Shown here: positions 16,935 to 25,080 of the stretch, piece after piece
Numbering within the stretch: the stretch's first letter is position 1
Layout: the number at the start of each line of letters is the position of its first letter
NCBI RefSeq assembly: GCF_016805305.1
Contig: NZ_JAERQN010000002.1
Location: forward strand, 574,677 to 638,676
DNA from: Falsiroseomonas ponticola
Lineage (GTDB): Bacteria > Pseudomonadota > Alphaproteobacteria > Acetobacterales > Acetobacteraceae
Length of the DNA stretch: 64,000 nt
Direction of reading: 5' to 3'
The notes under the pieces: generated by a model
Told to the model about the DNA's origin: nothing
What the model saw: only the letters and a program-made list of their open reading frames with translations
Databases searched by the model: none
Program-made: the position numbers and the translations under genes

Positions 16935-17906
16935 ATGACGCTGCTGCGCCGCCGCGCCCTGCTCGCCACGCCGCTTGCCGCCGCCGCCATCCCGGCGCGG
17001 GCGCAGGATGCCTGGCCCAACCGCCCCATCCGCATCATCGCCCCCTTCGCGCCGGGCGGCAGCGCGGACACGCTCGGCCGGCTGGTGGCGCAGGAACTGC
17101 AGACCGCGCTCGGCCAGCCCGTGGTGGTGGAAAACCGCCCCGGCGCCGGCGGCGTGCTGGGCTCGCTGGCCGTCGCGCGCAGCGCGCCGGATGGCACCAC
17201 CTTCGTCATCTCCGGCATCGCCAGCCATGTCGTGGCGCCGGCCATCAACAGCGCGGCCGGCTTCGACCCGGTGCGGGACTTTTCTCACATCGCCTTCCTC
17301 GGCGGCCCCCCCACCGTCTTCGTCGTCAACAACAGCGTGCCCGCCCGCACGCTGGCGGAATTCGTGGCGCTCGCCCGTGGCGGCCAGCGCTTCGCCTTCG
17401 GCTCGCCGGGTGCGGGCACGCATGGCCACCTCTTCGGCATCGCCTTCATGAACGCGGCGGGGTTCGAGATGGACCACATCCCCTATCGCGGCGCCGGCGC
17501 CGCCATGGGCGACATCATCGGCGGCAGCGTGCCCGCGGGCTCCATCACCCTCTCCTCCGCCGCCGGCGCCATCCGGGGCGGCCAGGTGCGCGCCCTCGCG
17601 CTCACCACCCCGACCCGCCCGCGGACCTTCCCGGACCTGCCGACCTTCAGCGAGCAGGGCTTCCCCCAGCTATCGGCCATGACCTGGTTCGGCCTGTCCG
17701 GCCCCGCCGGCCTGCCCGCGCCGATCGTGGAACGCCTCAATCGCGAAACCGTCCGCGCCATGGCGCTGCCGCGCATCCGCGAAAGGCTGGAAGCCGATGC
17801 GACGGAGGCCGTATCCATGACCGCGGCGGAATACACCCGCTTCATCGAAACCGAGACCGCGCGCTGGGCCCCCATCGCCCGCGCCGCCGGTGTCCGCGCC
17901 GAATAG
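16935..17906 (+). CDS. Bug/TctC-family substrate-binding protein within the oxygenase operon
   Basis: 323-residue periplasmic binding protein with a TAT-like leader (RRRALLATP to ARAQDA). Motifs IIAPFAPGGSADTLGR, VENRPGAGGVLGSLA and IPYRGAGAAMGDIIGG are all present. An AGGAG box lies about 10 bases before the ATG. Unlike the other four copies it is embedded between the reductase and ferredoxin genes of the oxygenase operon, so its ligand is probably the oxygenase substrate. The organisation resembles terephthalate/phthalate clusters where a TphC-type binding protein accompanies a Rieske oxygenase. No TctAB pair is present. Confidence 0.93.
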   Translation: MTLLRRRALLATPLAAAAIPARAQDAWPNRPIRIIAPFAPGGSADTLGRLVAQELQTALGQPVVVENRPGAGGVLGSLAVARSAPDGTTFVISGIASHVVAPAINSAAGFDPVRDFSHIAFLGGPPTVFVVNNSVPARTLAEFVALARGGQRFAFGSPGAGTHGHLFGIAFMNAAGFEMDHIPYRGAGAAMGDIIGGSVPAGSITLSSAAGAIRGGQVRALALTTPTRPRTFPDLPTFSEQGFPQLSAMTWFGLSGPAGLPAPIVERLNRETVRAMALPRIRERLEADATEAVSMTAAEYTRFIETETARWAPIARAAGVRAE

Positions 17907-17919
17907 GAAAGCCCTGCCC

Positions 17920-18246
17920 ATGCCCCTGCTGCCCCTCTGCGCCACCACCGCCATCGCGGATGGAGAAGGCCAACGCGTGGACACGCCCGAAGGCGCCTTC
18001 GCCGTCTTCAACCTGGGCGGCGAGTTCTTCGTCCTCGACAACACCTGCACCCATGGCCCCGGCAACCTCGGCGACGGCTTCATCGAGAACGAGGAAGTCG
18101 AATGCGACTTCCACCAGGGCCGCTTCTCCATCCGCACCGGCGCCGCGACCGCCGCCCCCTGCATCGATCCCGTCCGCGTCTGGGATGTCGTGATCCAGGA
18201 CGGGCAAATCTGCATCGACCCGAAGGCCGGGCACTACGCCGTATGA
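17920..18246 (+). CDS. Rieske [2Fe-2S] ferredoxin
   Basis: 108-residue Rieske-type ferredoxin carrying electrons from the FAD reductase to the oxygenase. Cluster ligands are in NTCTHGPG (Cys, His) and CDFHQGRF (Cys, His). The ATG at 17920 is preferred over a GTG 30 bases upstream because the latter lies inside the preceding gene and an AGGAAA box precedes 17920. The stop overlaps the start of the PdxA-like gene by 4 bases. Length and layout match naphthalene/biphenyl-type ferredoxins. Confidence 0.92.
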   Translation: MPLLPLCATTAIADGEGQRVDTPEGAFAVFNLGGEFFVLDNTCTHGPGNLGDGFIENEEVECDFHQGRFSIRTGAATAAPCIDPVRVWDVVIQDGQICIDPKAGHYAV

Positions 18247-19223
18247 GCCTTCCCGTATTGGCCATCGCGCTCGGCGATCCCGCCGGCATCGGCCCTGAAC
18301 TCGCGCTGAAGGCCGCGCTGCATCCCCGCACGCGGCAACTCTGCCGCCCGGTCCTGGTGGGCGATCCCGGCGTCATCGCCATCCACGCCGCCGGCGCCGG
18401 CATCACCGCGCGCTTGGTGGAACGCGCGGACGCCGCGGACGCCGAGGCGCTGCCCGACACGGTCGATATCCTGCCCCGCCAGCACTTCGCCCCCGGCGAA
18501 TTCGCCCTCTCCAGCGTCACCGCCCGGAACGGCCGCGCGGCGCTGGACAGCGCCGCCGCCGCCATCGCCGCCGCCCGCACGGGCCAGGTCCATGCCGTGC
18601 TGGCCGCGCCGATGAACCAGACCGCCATCGCCGCCGCCGGCATCGCCTTCGACGGCTACCCCACCTTCGTCGCCCGCGAATGCGGCATGGCGGAGGAGGA
18701 TGTCTTCCTCATGCTCTGCTTCGACACCACGCGCATCGTCCACGTCACGCTGCACGTCCCCGTCGCCCGCGCGCTGCAGCTGCTGACGCGGGATCGCATC
18801 ACCGCCGCCATCCTCGCCGCCGACAGCGCCCTCAAGCGCCTCGGCATCGCGAAGCCCCGCATCGCGGTCGGCGGCCTCAACCCCCATGCCGGGGAAGGCG
18901 GCCTCTTCGGGACCGAGGACGACACGACCACCGCCCCCGCCATCGCCGCCGCCCGCGCGGCCGGCGCGCAGGTGGATGGGCCCTTCGGCGCCGACACCAT
19001 GTTCCACAAATCGGGCTACGACGCCTTCACGGTCATGCTGCACGACCAGGGGCACATCGCCGCCAAGATGGTGGCGGCGCATCGCACGGCGGGCCTCACC
19101 ATCGGCGCCCCCGTCCTCTTCTCCTCCGTGGCCCATGGCTCCGGCCATGACATCGCCGGCCGCGGCCAGGCGAACCCGACCGCGATGATCGAGGCGGTGG
19201 CCCGGCTCTGCGGCGCCGGCTGA
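18243..19223 (+). CDS. PdxA/TphB-family NAD-dependent dehydrogenase (PdxA2-like)
   Basis: 326-residue member of the 4-hydroxythreonine-4-phosphate dehydrogenase family. The three metal histidines are visible: H171 (TLHVPV), H215 (LNPHAGEGG) and H270 (LHDQGH), with GDPAGIGPE at the N-terminus and GSGHDIAG near the end. Relatives outside vitamin B6 synthesis, such as TphB, oxidise and decarboxylate the cis-dihydrodiol made by terephthalate dioxygenase. Being last in a Rieske oxygenase operon, coupled by ATGA to the ferredoxin, this copy probably rearomatises the oxygenase product rather than making pyridoxal phosphate. That implies a carboxylated ring substrate. Confidence 0.88.
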   Translation: MSLPVLAIALGDPAGIGPELALKAALHPRTRQLCRPVLVGDPGVIAIHAAGAGITARLVERADAADAEALPDTVDILPRQHFAPGEFALSSVTARNGRAALDSAAAAIAAARTGQVHAVLAAPMNQTAIAAAGIAFDGYPTFVARECGMAEEDVFLMLCFDTTRIVHVTLHVPVARALQLLTRDRITAAILAADSALKRLGIAKPRIAVGGLNPHAGEGGLFGTEDDTTTAPAIAAARAAGAQVDGPFGADTMFHKSGYDAFTVMLHDQGHIAAKMVAAHRTAGLTIGAPVLFSSVAHGSGHDIAGRGQANPTAMIEAVARLCGAG

Positions 19224-19227
19224 GGCC

Positions 19228-20181
19228 TCAGCCCCGCCGCATGGCGCCCCGGATCGCGTCCAGCAGCGTGTCCATGTCGCGCTGGAAGGTGGGGCCATTG
19301 GCGTAGCCATCGGGGTCGCCGGCGCGTTCCATGAAGCGGCGCCAGACCGGCGTCGCCATGCCCTGGCGGAAGCGGTCATGCAGCCAGCCCGTCATCTCCT
19401 CCGTCAGCCCGGCGGGGCCGACCCAGCCCTTCATGTTCTCCGCCACCAGGTCGCTGCCCAGCTCCCGCATGGTGGGCACCTGCGGATAGGCGGGGTGGCG
19501 TTCGGCGGTGGTCACGGCCAGCGGCAGCATGTCCCCCGACGCCACCAGCCCGCCCAGCTCGTCGGAGGCCTGCACCGCCAGGTCGATCTGCCCCGCCAGC
19601 AGCGCCTGCTGCTGCGGCCCGCCGCCGGTATAGGGCACGTGCAGCAGCTCCGTCCCCGTCGCGCGTTCGAACATGATGAAGATGGAATGGGACAGCGTGC
19701 CGACGCCGGAGCTGCCATGGGTGATGCCGCCGCGATTGGCCTTCGCGGCCTCGATCACCTGGGCGAGGGTGGTGAACCGGCCCCCGCGCCCGCGCGTGCA
19801 GATGAAATGCGCGTTGCGCGTCAGGCGGATGACGGCGGAGAAGCTGCGCTTCGGGTCATAGGGCAGGTCCCGGTGGGCGGGCAGGGAGGTGCTCTCCGAC
19901 CCCCCCGCCATCAGCAGCGTATGGCCATCCGGCGCCGCGCGCGCCACCTGCTCGGCGGCGATCGCCCCGCCCGCCCCGGGGCGGTTCACCACCACCAGCG
20001 GCACGGGGAAGGCGGGTGTCACGGCCTCCACGATGGTGCGGGCGATGATGTCGGTGCCGCCGCCCGGCGCGAAGCCGACGATCAGCTGCATCGGCCGCGT
20101 CGGCTGCCAGCCGGTCTGGGCGCGGGCCGAGACGGGGAGGAGGAGGGGGGTCGCGAGCAGGCTGCGGCGCGTCAGGCGCAT
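19228..20181 (-). CDS. Bug/TctC-family substrate-binding protein
   Basis: 317-residue periplasmic binding protein, converging tail-to-tail with the PdxA-like gene with only 4 bases between stops. The leader (TRRSLLATP to ARAQT) is TAT-like. Motifs are LIVGFAPGGGTDIIAR, VNRPGAGGAIAAEQ, VPYTGGGPQQQALLAG and a C-terminal helix around FQRDMDTLLDAI. The RGRGGRF insertion near residue 125 sets it apart from its paralogues. Ligand unknown. Confidence 0.9.
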   Translation of the reverse strand: MRLTRRSLLATPLLLPVSARAQTGWQPTRPMQLIVGFAPGGGTDIIARTIVEAVTPAFPVPLVVVNRPGAGGAIAAEQVARAAPDGHTLLMAGGSESTSLPAHRDLPYDPKRSFSAVIRLTRNAHFICTRGRGGRFTTLAQVIEAAKANRGGITHGSSGVGTLSHSIFIMFERATGTELLHVPYTGGGPQQQALLAGQIDLAVQASDELGGLVASGDMLPLAVTTAERHPAYPQVPTMRELGSDLVAENMKGWVGPAGLTEEMTGWLHDRFRQGMATPVWRRFMERAGDPDGYANGPTFQRDMDTLLDAIRGAMRRG

Positions 20182-20250
20182 CGGATGTCTCTCCCAGGGG
20201 CGCCCTCTGCGGGGCGGATCGGGGGAGCATGGCGGCGACCGGCCCCGCCT

Positions 20251-20979
20251 TCAATCGCCCTCGTCCGGGATGTTCAGCAGGCTTCCGCAGGCCTTGCAGT
20301 GCACCGCATCCGGGTCGTGGCGCATCAGGCCGCAGCTCTCGCAGCGGAAGCGCACCTTGGCCGGGCGGAACAGCGCCTGCGCCAGGCGCAGGAACAGCGT
20401 GACGCCCGCCAGCATGATGACGACGGTGGTCAGCCGCCCCCCGGTGCCCGCCAGGGTGATGTCGCCGAAGCCCGTCGTGGTCAGCGCCGTGACGGTGAAG
20501 TAGAGCGCATCCGCCCAGTTGGTGATGTCCGGGTTCACCCGGTGCTGCGTGGCATGCACCACGCCCGTCATCACGATGATGAAGACCAGCAGGTCGGCCG
20601 CCGCCACCACCGCTTCCTGGTTCCGCCGGAAGGCGGGCAGGTCCTGCCGCAGATGGATCACCAGCCGGGCGGAGCGCAGCAGCCGCAGCGTCCGCAGGCT
20701 GCGCAGGAACCCCCACCCCGCGAAGAAGGGCGCCAGCAGGAAGGAGACGACGGCCAACAGGTCCGCGATGCCCGCGGGGTGCAGCAATTCCCGCCTTGCG
20801 GCGCGCGAGGATCGCAGCCGCAGCGCCATCTCCCCCACCAGCACCAGCCCCACCGCGATGTCGATCGCCAGCACGGTGGTGGTCTCGGGCAGGAAGGATT
20901 CCAGGATCACCCAGCCCAGCGCCGCCAGGTCCAGCGCCAGCAGCCCATAGGCCGCCAGCGCCCCCGGCCGGCCGCCCAC
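20251..20979 (-). CDS. Voltage-gated-type K+ channel with C-terminal zinc ribbon
   Basis: 242-residue ion-transport membrane protein. It has hydrophobic segments S1-S4-like (residues about 8-130) including an arginine-rich stretch RSLRTLRLLRSARLV. The pore loop and filter TALTTTGFGDIT (K+ type TxGFGD) follow, then a last transmembrane helix. A short cytoplasmic tail carries a CxxC...CxxC pair (CESCG and CKACG), a likely zinc ribbon in place of the usual RCK or cNMP domain. The GTG at 20979 is the first acceptable start in frame after the stop of the upstream enolase-superfamily gene; a start slightly further upstream, overlapping that gene, cannot be excluded. Confidence 0.78.
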   Translation of the reverse strand: MGGRPGALAAYGLLALDLAALGWVILESFLPETTTVLAIDIAVGLVLVGEMALRLRSSRAARRELLHPAGIADLLAVVSFLLAPFFAGWGFLRSLRTLRLLRSARLVIHLRQDLPAFRRNQEAVVAAADLLVFIIVMTGVVHATQHRVNPDITNWADALYFTVTALTTTGFGDITLAGTGGRLTTVVIMLAGVTLFLRLAQALFRPAKVRFRCESCGLMRHDPDAVHCKACGSLLNIPDEGD

Positions 20980-21002
20980 GCCCTGGAACTGGGGCAGGGT
21001 GC

Positions 21003-22061
21003 TCAGGGCCGCAACCCGAAGCCGAGGCCGGGGGTCTCCGGCACCACGATGCGCCCGCGCTCGACAGCGGGGTGGTGCGCGAAGCGGTCGCGCAGCGCCG
21101 CATGGGCGCCGTGGACTTCCAGCATGCCGCCATGGGCGTGGCCGGCCATGGCGGGCAGGCTCGCCGCCTCGAACCCGCCGGCGCCGGTCACGGGCACGCC
21201 ATGCGCCTCCGCCAGGGCCATGATCCGCAGCATCGACGTGATCCCGCCGCAGAAGGCGGCGTTGGGCTGCAGGATATCCAGCGCGCCCTGCGCCAGCACG
21301 TCCCGGAACCAGCCCGGCGACTGCATCATCTGGCCGGAGGCGAGGGGAATGGCGGTCGCGCGGCGGAGTTCGGCCAGCGCGGCGATGTCGTTGTCCCGCA
21401 CCGGTTCCTCGAAGAAGGCGATGTCGCAGTCGGCCACCATCGCCGCCAGCCGCTTCGCCTCCGCGACCGTGAAGCCGCAATTGGCGTCGAGCATCAGGGG
21501 CGCGTCGCCGATGGCGCGCCGCACCGCGCGGATGCGCGCCGCGTCTTCCGCCAGCGGCCGCCCGGTGCCGACCAGCACCTTCACACCGGCGAAGCCTTCC
21601 GCCAGCGCGGCCTCGCAGGCCGCCACCAGCTCGCTTTCCGCGAAGGCCGGCATCCCCGCGGTGGCATAGGCCGGCACCGAATCCCGCGCGCCGCCCAGCA
21701 GCCGCGCCACGGGCATCCCCAGCGCCTTGCCCTTGATGTCCCACAGCGCGAGGTCGAGCGCGGAGAGCGCCGCGACGAAGGGCCCGGTGGCGCCGCGCGG
21801 GTTCAACCGCTTGGCCAGCATCCCCCGCAGCGCCTCATGCGCCATCGGGTCCTGCCCCGTCACGGCCTGCGCGAATTCCCCGTTCAGCAGCGCCACGACC
21901 TGCGCGGAGAGGAAGCGGCCGGTCAGCCCTTCGCCGAAGACGCCCGCATCGGTCTCGACCCGCAGCCGCACGAAGCTCAGGCTCTCCCGCCCCGCATAGG
22001 CATCCGCGGCCCTGGCGGGCTTCAGATGCTCCGCGGCGGCAGTGAGCCCCGTGATCTTCAT
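21003..22061 (-). CDS. Enolase-superfamily (mandelate racemase/muconate lactonizing-like) protein
   Basis: 352-residue enolase-superfamily protein with an N-terminal capping domain (about 1-125) and a modified TIM barrel. Two metal ligands are visible, D192 (LDANCG) and E218 (FFEEP). The third, expected 26 residues later as Glu, is Q244 (PLASGQMM). The usual KxK base motif is K161-V-L. The final region (GGFEAASLPAMAGHAHGG) matches MR-subgroup barrels. The altered third ligand makes ordinary Mg-enolate chemistry uncertain, though glutamine-bearing members of the superfamily may exist. It is coupled to the 3-hydroxyacyl-CoA dehydrogenase gene (one-base overlap TGATG). Confidence 0.85.
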   Translation of the reverse strand: MKITGLTAAAEHLKPARAADAYAGRESLSFVRLRVETDAGVFGEGLTGRFLSAQVVALLNGEFAQAVTGQDPMAHEALRGMLAKRLNPRGATGPFVAALSALDLALWDIKGKALGMPVARLLGGARDSVPAYATAGMPAFAESELVAACEAALAEGFAGVKVLVGTGRPLAEDAARIRAVRRAIGDAPLMLDANCGFTVAEAKRLAAMVADCDIAFFEEPVRDNDIAALAELRRATAIPLASGQMMQSPGWFRDVLAQGALDILQPNAAFCGGITSMLRIMALAEAHGVPVTGAGGFEAASLPAMAGHAHGGMLEVHGAHAALRDRFAHHPAVERGRIVVPETPGLGFGLRP

Positions 22062-22942
22062 CAGCGCGTCGGCTTCGGCGGCGTCACGCTGTAATCATAA
22101 AAGCCCTTGCCGGATTTCCGGCCGAGCCACCCGGCCTCGACATATTTCCGCAGCAGCGGGCTCGGCCGGTACTTGCTGTCGCCCATGCCGGCCTGCAGCA
22201 CCTCCATCACCGCCAGGCAGGTGTCGAGCCCGATGAAGTCGGCCAGCTCCAGCGGCCCCATCGGGTGGTTGCAGCCGAGCTTCATGCCCGTGTCGATGGA
22301 GACGATGTCGCCCACACCTTCCTGCAGCGCGACGCAGGCCTCGTTGATCATCGGCAGCAGGATGCGGTTGACGATGAAGGCGGGATAGTCGGCGGCATAG
22401 GCGACGGTCTTGCCCATGCGCTCCGCCAGCGACGCCACGGCCTGCACCGTCGCATCCTCCGTCGCCAGGCCGCGGATCACCTCGACCAGCTTCATCATCG
22501 GCACGGGGTTGAAGAAATGCATGCCGACGAAGCGGCCCGGCCGGTCCGTCGCCGCCGCCAGCCGCGTGATGGGGATGGAGGAGGTGTTGGACGCCACCAG
22601 CGCATCGGCGCGCAGATGCGGCGTCAGGGTCGCGAAGATCTTGAGCTTGAGGTCCTCCCGCTCCGTCGCGGCCTCGATCACCAGGTCGCACTCGGCGAAG
22701 CGGGCATAGTCCGTCGTGGTGGCGATGCGGGCCAGGGCCGCGTCCTTGTCGGCGGCGGCCAGGGTGCCCTTCTGTACCTGGCGGTCCATGTTCTTCGTGA
22801 TGGTGGCGACGGCCTTGGCCAGCGCCGCCTCCGCCACGTCCAGCATCACCACCTCGATGCCCGCCTGCGCCGCGACATGGGCGATGCCGTTGCCCATCTG
22901 CCCCGCGCCGATGACGCCCAGCTTCTGGATCGTCGCCATCAT
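22061..22942 (-). CDS. 3-hydroxybutyryl-CoA dehydrogenase
   Basis: 293-residue NAD-dependent 3-hydroxyacyl-CoA dehydrogenase of the short Hbd/PaaH type; it interconverts 3-hydroxybutyryl-CoA and acetoacetyl-CoA. NAD motif GVIGAGQMGNGIA lies at residues 9-21. The catalytic His is in MHFFNPVP and the supporting Glu in VIEAATE. The C-terminal dimer domain has YPAFIVNRILLPMINEA and GCNHPMGPLELADFIGLD. Two adjacent ATGs (22942 and 22939) are possible; GGGGGAG spaces better from the second. It follows etfA after a terminator and fits PHB/fatty acid metabolism; a PHB depolymerase is encoded at 52.4 kb. Confidence 0.93.
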   Translation of the reverse strand: MMATIQKLGVIGAGQMGNGIAHVAAQAGIEVVMLDVAEAALAKAVATITKNMDRQVQKGTLAAADKDAALARIATTTDYARFAECDLVIEAATEREDLKLKIFATLTPHLRADALVASNTSSIPITRLAAATDRPGRFVGMHFFNPVPMMKLVEVIRGLATEDATVQAVASLAERMGKTVAYAADYPAFIVNRILLPMINEACVALQEGVGDIVSIDTGMKLGCNHPMGPLELADFIGLDTCLAVMEVLQAGMGDSKYRPSPLLRKYVEAGWLGRKSGKGFYDYSVTPPKPTR

Positions 22943-22959
22943 TCACTCCCCCTTACATG

Positions 22960-22999
22960 AAAAACGCCGGGGCCGCCCGCGAAGGGGCCGCCACCGGCG
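22960..22999 (-). terminator. Rho-independent terminator after etfA
   Basis: On the minus strand a strong GC stem (arms CGCCGG / CCGGCG with extended GC pairing, 22965-22999) is followed by TTTTT (22960-22964). It lies 30 bases after the etfA stop, separating etfBA from the downstream dehydrogenase gene. Confidence 0.75.
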
Positions 23000-23028
23000 C
23001 ATCCGTCTCCCCGCCGAAGCGGATCGTC

Positions 23029-23949
23029 CTACTTCCGGTCGAGCTCGGCCTCGAGTTCCGGGATCACCTTGAAGACGTCGCCCACCAGGCCGTAATCGGC
23101 CACCTGGAAGATCGGCGCCTCCTCGTCCTTGTTGATGGCGACGATGACCTTGCTGTCCTTCATGCCCGCCAGGTGCTGGATGGCGCCGGAGATGCCGAAG
23201 GCCATGTAGAGTTCCGGCGCCACGATCTTGCCGGTCTGGCCCACCTGCATGTCGTTCGGCGCATAGCCCGCATCGACCGCGGCGCGGGACGCACCGATGG
23301 CGGCGCCGAGGCGATCCGCGACCCCTTCCAGGATCTTGAAGCTGTCGGAGGACCCCATGGCGCGGCCGCCGGAGACGACGACGCGCGCCGCCGTCAGCTC
23401 CGGCCGTTCCTGCTTCACGATCTCCGCGCCCACGAAGCTGGAGACGCCGGGATTCGCCGCCGCGGCCGCATCCTCGATGGCGGCGCTGCCGCCCTCGGCC
23501 GGGATGGGGTCGAAGCTGGCGGCGCGCACCGTCATCACCTTCTTCGCGTCGCTGGTCTTCACGGTCGCCAGCGCATTGCCGGCATAGATGAAGCGGCGGA
23601 AGGTGTCCGGCCCCTCCACGCCCGCGACATCGCTGATGATCTGCACGTCGAGCAGCGCGGCCACGCGCGGCATCACGTTCTTGCCGGCGGCGGAGCCCGG
23701 CGCCAGCAGCGCGTCATAGGCGGGCGCGAGGGAGACGAGCAGCGCCGCCACCGGCTCCGCCAGCGCCACGCCGTCGCCGGACGCGACCAGCACCTTGGCC
23801 ACCCCCGGCAGCTTCGCCGCGGCCGCGGCGCCTTCCGCGCCCAGCACCAGCACATGGATGTCGCCGCCCAGCTTCTGCGCGGCCGCGACCGCGCTGCGGG
23901 TGGGCTGGGAGACCGTTTCGCCGCGATCGGCGAGGACCAGGACGGCCAT
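23029..23949 (-). CDS. etfA: Electron transfer flavoprotein alpha subunit
   Basis: 306-residue FAD-binding alpha subunit of ETF, which takes electrons from acyl-CoA and related dehydrogenases to ETF-ubiquinone oxidoreductase. The N-terminal half is an adenine-nucleotide alpha-hydrolase fold. The C-terminal FAD domain is clear: [37 protein letters not shown], and [36 protein letters not shown]. It follows etfB by 3 bases and is terminated by the hairpin at 22960-22999. Confidence 0.97.
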   Translation of the reverse strand: MAVLVLADRGETVSQPTRSAVAAAQKLGGDIHVLVLGAEGAAAAAKLPGVAKVLVASGDGVALAEPVAALLVSLAPAYDALLAPGSAAGKNVMPRVAALLDVQIISDVAGVEGPDTFRRFIYAGNALATVKTSDAKKVMTVRAASFDPIPAEGGSAAIEDAAAAANPGVSSFVGAEIVKQERPELTAARVVVSGGRAMGSSDSFKILEGVADRLGAAIGASRAAVDAGYAPNDMQVGQTGKIVAPELYMAFGISGAIQHLAGMKDSKVIVAINKDEEAPIFQVADYGLVGDVFKVIPELEAELDRK

Positions 23950-23952
23950 GGT

Positions 23953-24699
23953 TCAGATCACCTTCGCTTCGTTGCGCAGCTTGTCCACGAGTTCGGCGAC
24001 GCTGCCGACCTTCTTGCCCGCCTGGCGCTTCGGCGGCTCCTCCACCTTCAGCACCGTCAGCCGCGGCGTGACATCGACGCCGAGATCGGCCGGCTTCACC
24101 GTCTCGATCGGCTTCTTCCGCGCCTTCATGATGTTGGGCAGGGACGCGTAGCGCGGCTCGTTCAGCCGCAGGTCGGCGGTGACGATGGCCGGCAGCGTCA
24201 GCGCCACCGTCTCCAACCCGCCATCGATCTCGCGCGTCACCTTGGCCGTGCCGTCCGCGATCTCGACCTTGCTGGCGAAGGTGCCCTGGCCCCAGCCCAG
24301 CAGCGCCGCCAGCATCTGGCCGGTGGCGTTCATGTCGTCATCGATCGCCTGCTTGCCCAGGATGACCAGCTGCGGGCCTTCCTTCTCCACCAGCGCCTTC
24401 AGGATCTTGGCGACGGCCAGCGGCTCCGTGCCCTCGGCCTCCACCAGGATGCCGCGGTCGGCGCCCATGGCCAGCGCGGTGCGGATCTGTTCCTGCGCCG
24501 CCGCGGGGCCCACGGAGACGGCGACGATCTCCGTCGCCACCCCCTTCTCCTTCAGCCGGACCGCTTCCTCGACCGCGATCTCGTCGAAGGGGTTCATGGA
24601 CATCTTGACGTTCGCCGTCTCGACCCCCGTGCCATCCGCCTTCACGCGGACCTTCACGTTGTAGTCGACCACCCGCTTGACGGGGACGAGGATTTTCAT
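23953..24699 (-). CDS. etfB: Electron transfer flavoprotein beta subunit
   Basis: 248-residue ETF beta subunit, starting [14 protein letters not shown]. The family signature lies in the C-terminal half ([25 protein letters not shown]). The AMP-binding stretch is around [23 protein letters not shown]. It heads the etfBA operon; its promoter should lie in 24700-24760, because a terminator for the upstream gene sits just beyond. Confidence 0.97.
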   Translation of the reverse strand: MKILVPVKRVVDYNVKVRVKADGTGVETANVKMSMNPFDEIAVEEAVRLKEKGVATEIVAVSVGPAAAQEQIRTALAMGADRGILVEAEGTEPLAVAKILKALVEKEGPQLVILGKQAIDDDMNATGQMLAALLGWGQGTFASKVEIADGTAKVTREIDGGLETVALTLPAIVTADLRLNEPRYASLPNIMKARKKPIETVKPADLGVDVTPRLTVLKVEEPPKRQAGKKVGSVAELVDKLRNEAKVI

Positions 24700-24760
24700 C
24701 GGTTGCCGGATCCCTGGTCGGCGCCGGCGCGCGTGGTGCACCGGGCGCAAATCGCTGCCG

Positions 24761-24797
24761 CAAAAACGGGCCGGACCATAGGGCGGTGGGTCCGGCC
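24761..24797 (-). terminator. Rho-independent terminator after the twin-transmembrane gene
   Basis: On the minus strand a perfect 9-bp stem (GGCCGGACC at 24769-24777 with GGTCCGGCC at 24789-24797) is followed by CGTTTTTG (24761-24768). It lies 38 bases after the stop of the 64-residue membrane protein gene, upstream of etfB. Confidence 0.78.
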
Positions 24798-24835
24798 GGG
24801 CAAGGCGCGGCGGCCCGGCCCGATGCTGCGCCTGC

Positions 24836-25030
24836 TCAGGCCTTCACGAGGACCAGGAGCAGGAACAGGACGAGCGTCACGCCCTGCATGACGACCCTGA
24901 GCCGCATGAGCTTGTTGGACCGGGCGCCGCCGCCATCCTCGCTGCGGACCAGCCCGACCATCCCCGCGAACATGATGCCGAGGGTCGCGAGCAGGGAAAG
25001 GATGACGAGAACCATCAGGAACGTGACCAT
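24836..25030 (-). CDS. Twin-transmembrane (HIG1-like) small membrane protein
   Basis: 64-residue protein made of two hydrophobic helices (about residues 3-27 and 47-62) joined by a polar, basic loop ([17 protein letters not shown]). This layout matches the twin-transmembrane/HIG1-like proteins often found near etfBA in alphaproteobacteria, possibly linked to respiratory complexes. The ATG at 25030 starts exactly at the first helix; the much longer open frame upstream is antisense noise. It is followed by its own terminator (24761-24797). Confidence 0.82.
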   Translation of the reverse strand: MVTFLMVLVILSLLATLGIMFAGMVGLVRSEDGGGARSNKLMRLRVVMQGVTLVLFLLLVLVKA

Positions 25031-25080
25031 GCCGGCAACATGGCACGGATCGGCCCCAGGGCAAGCCGCCGGCGCGCCGG

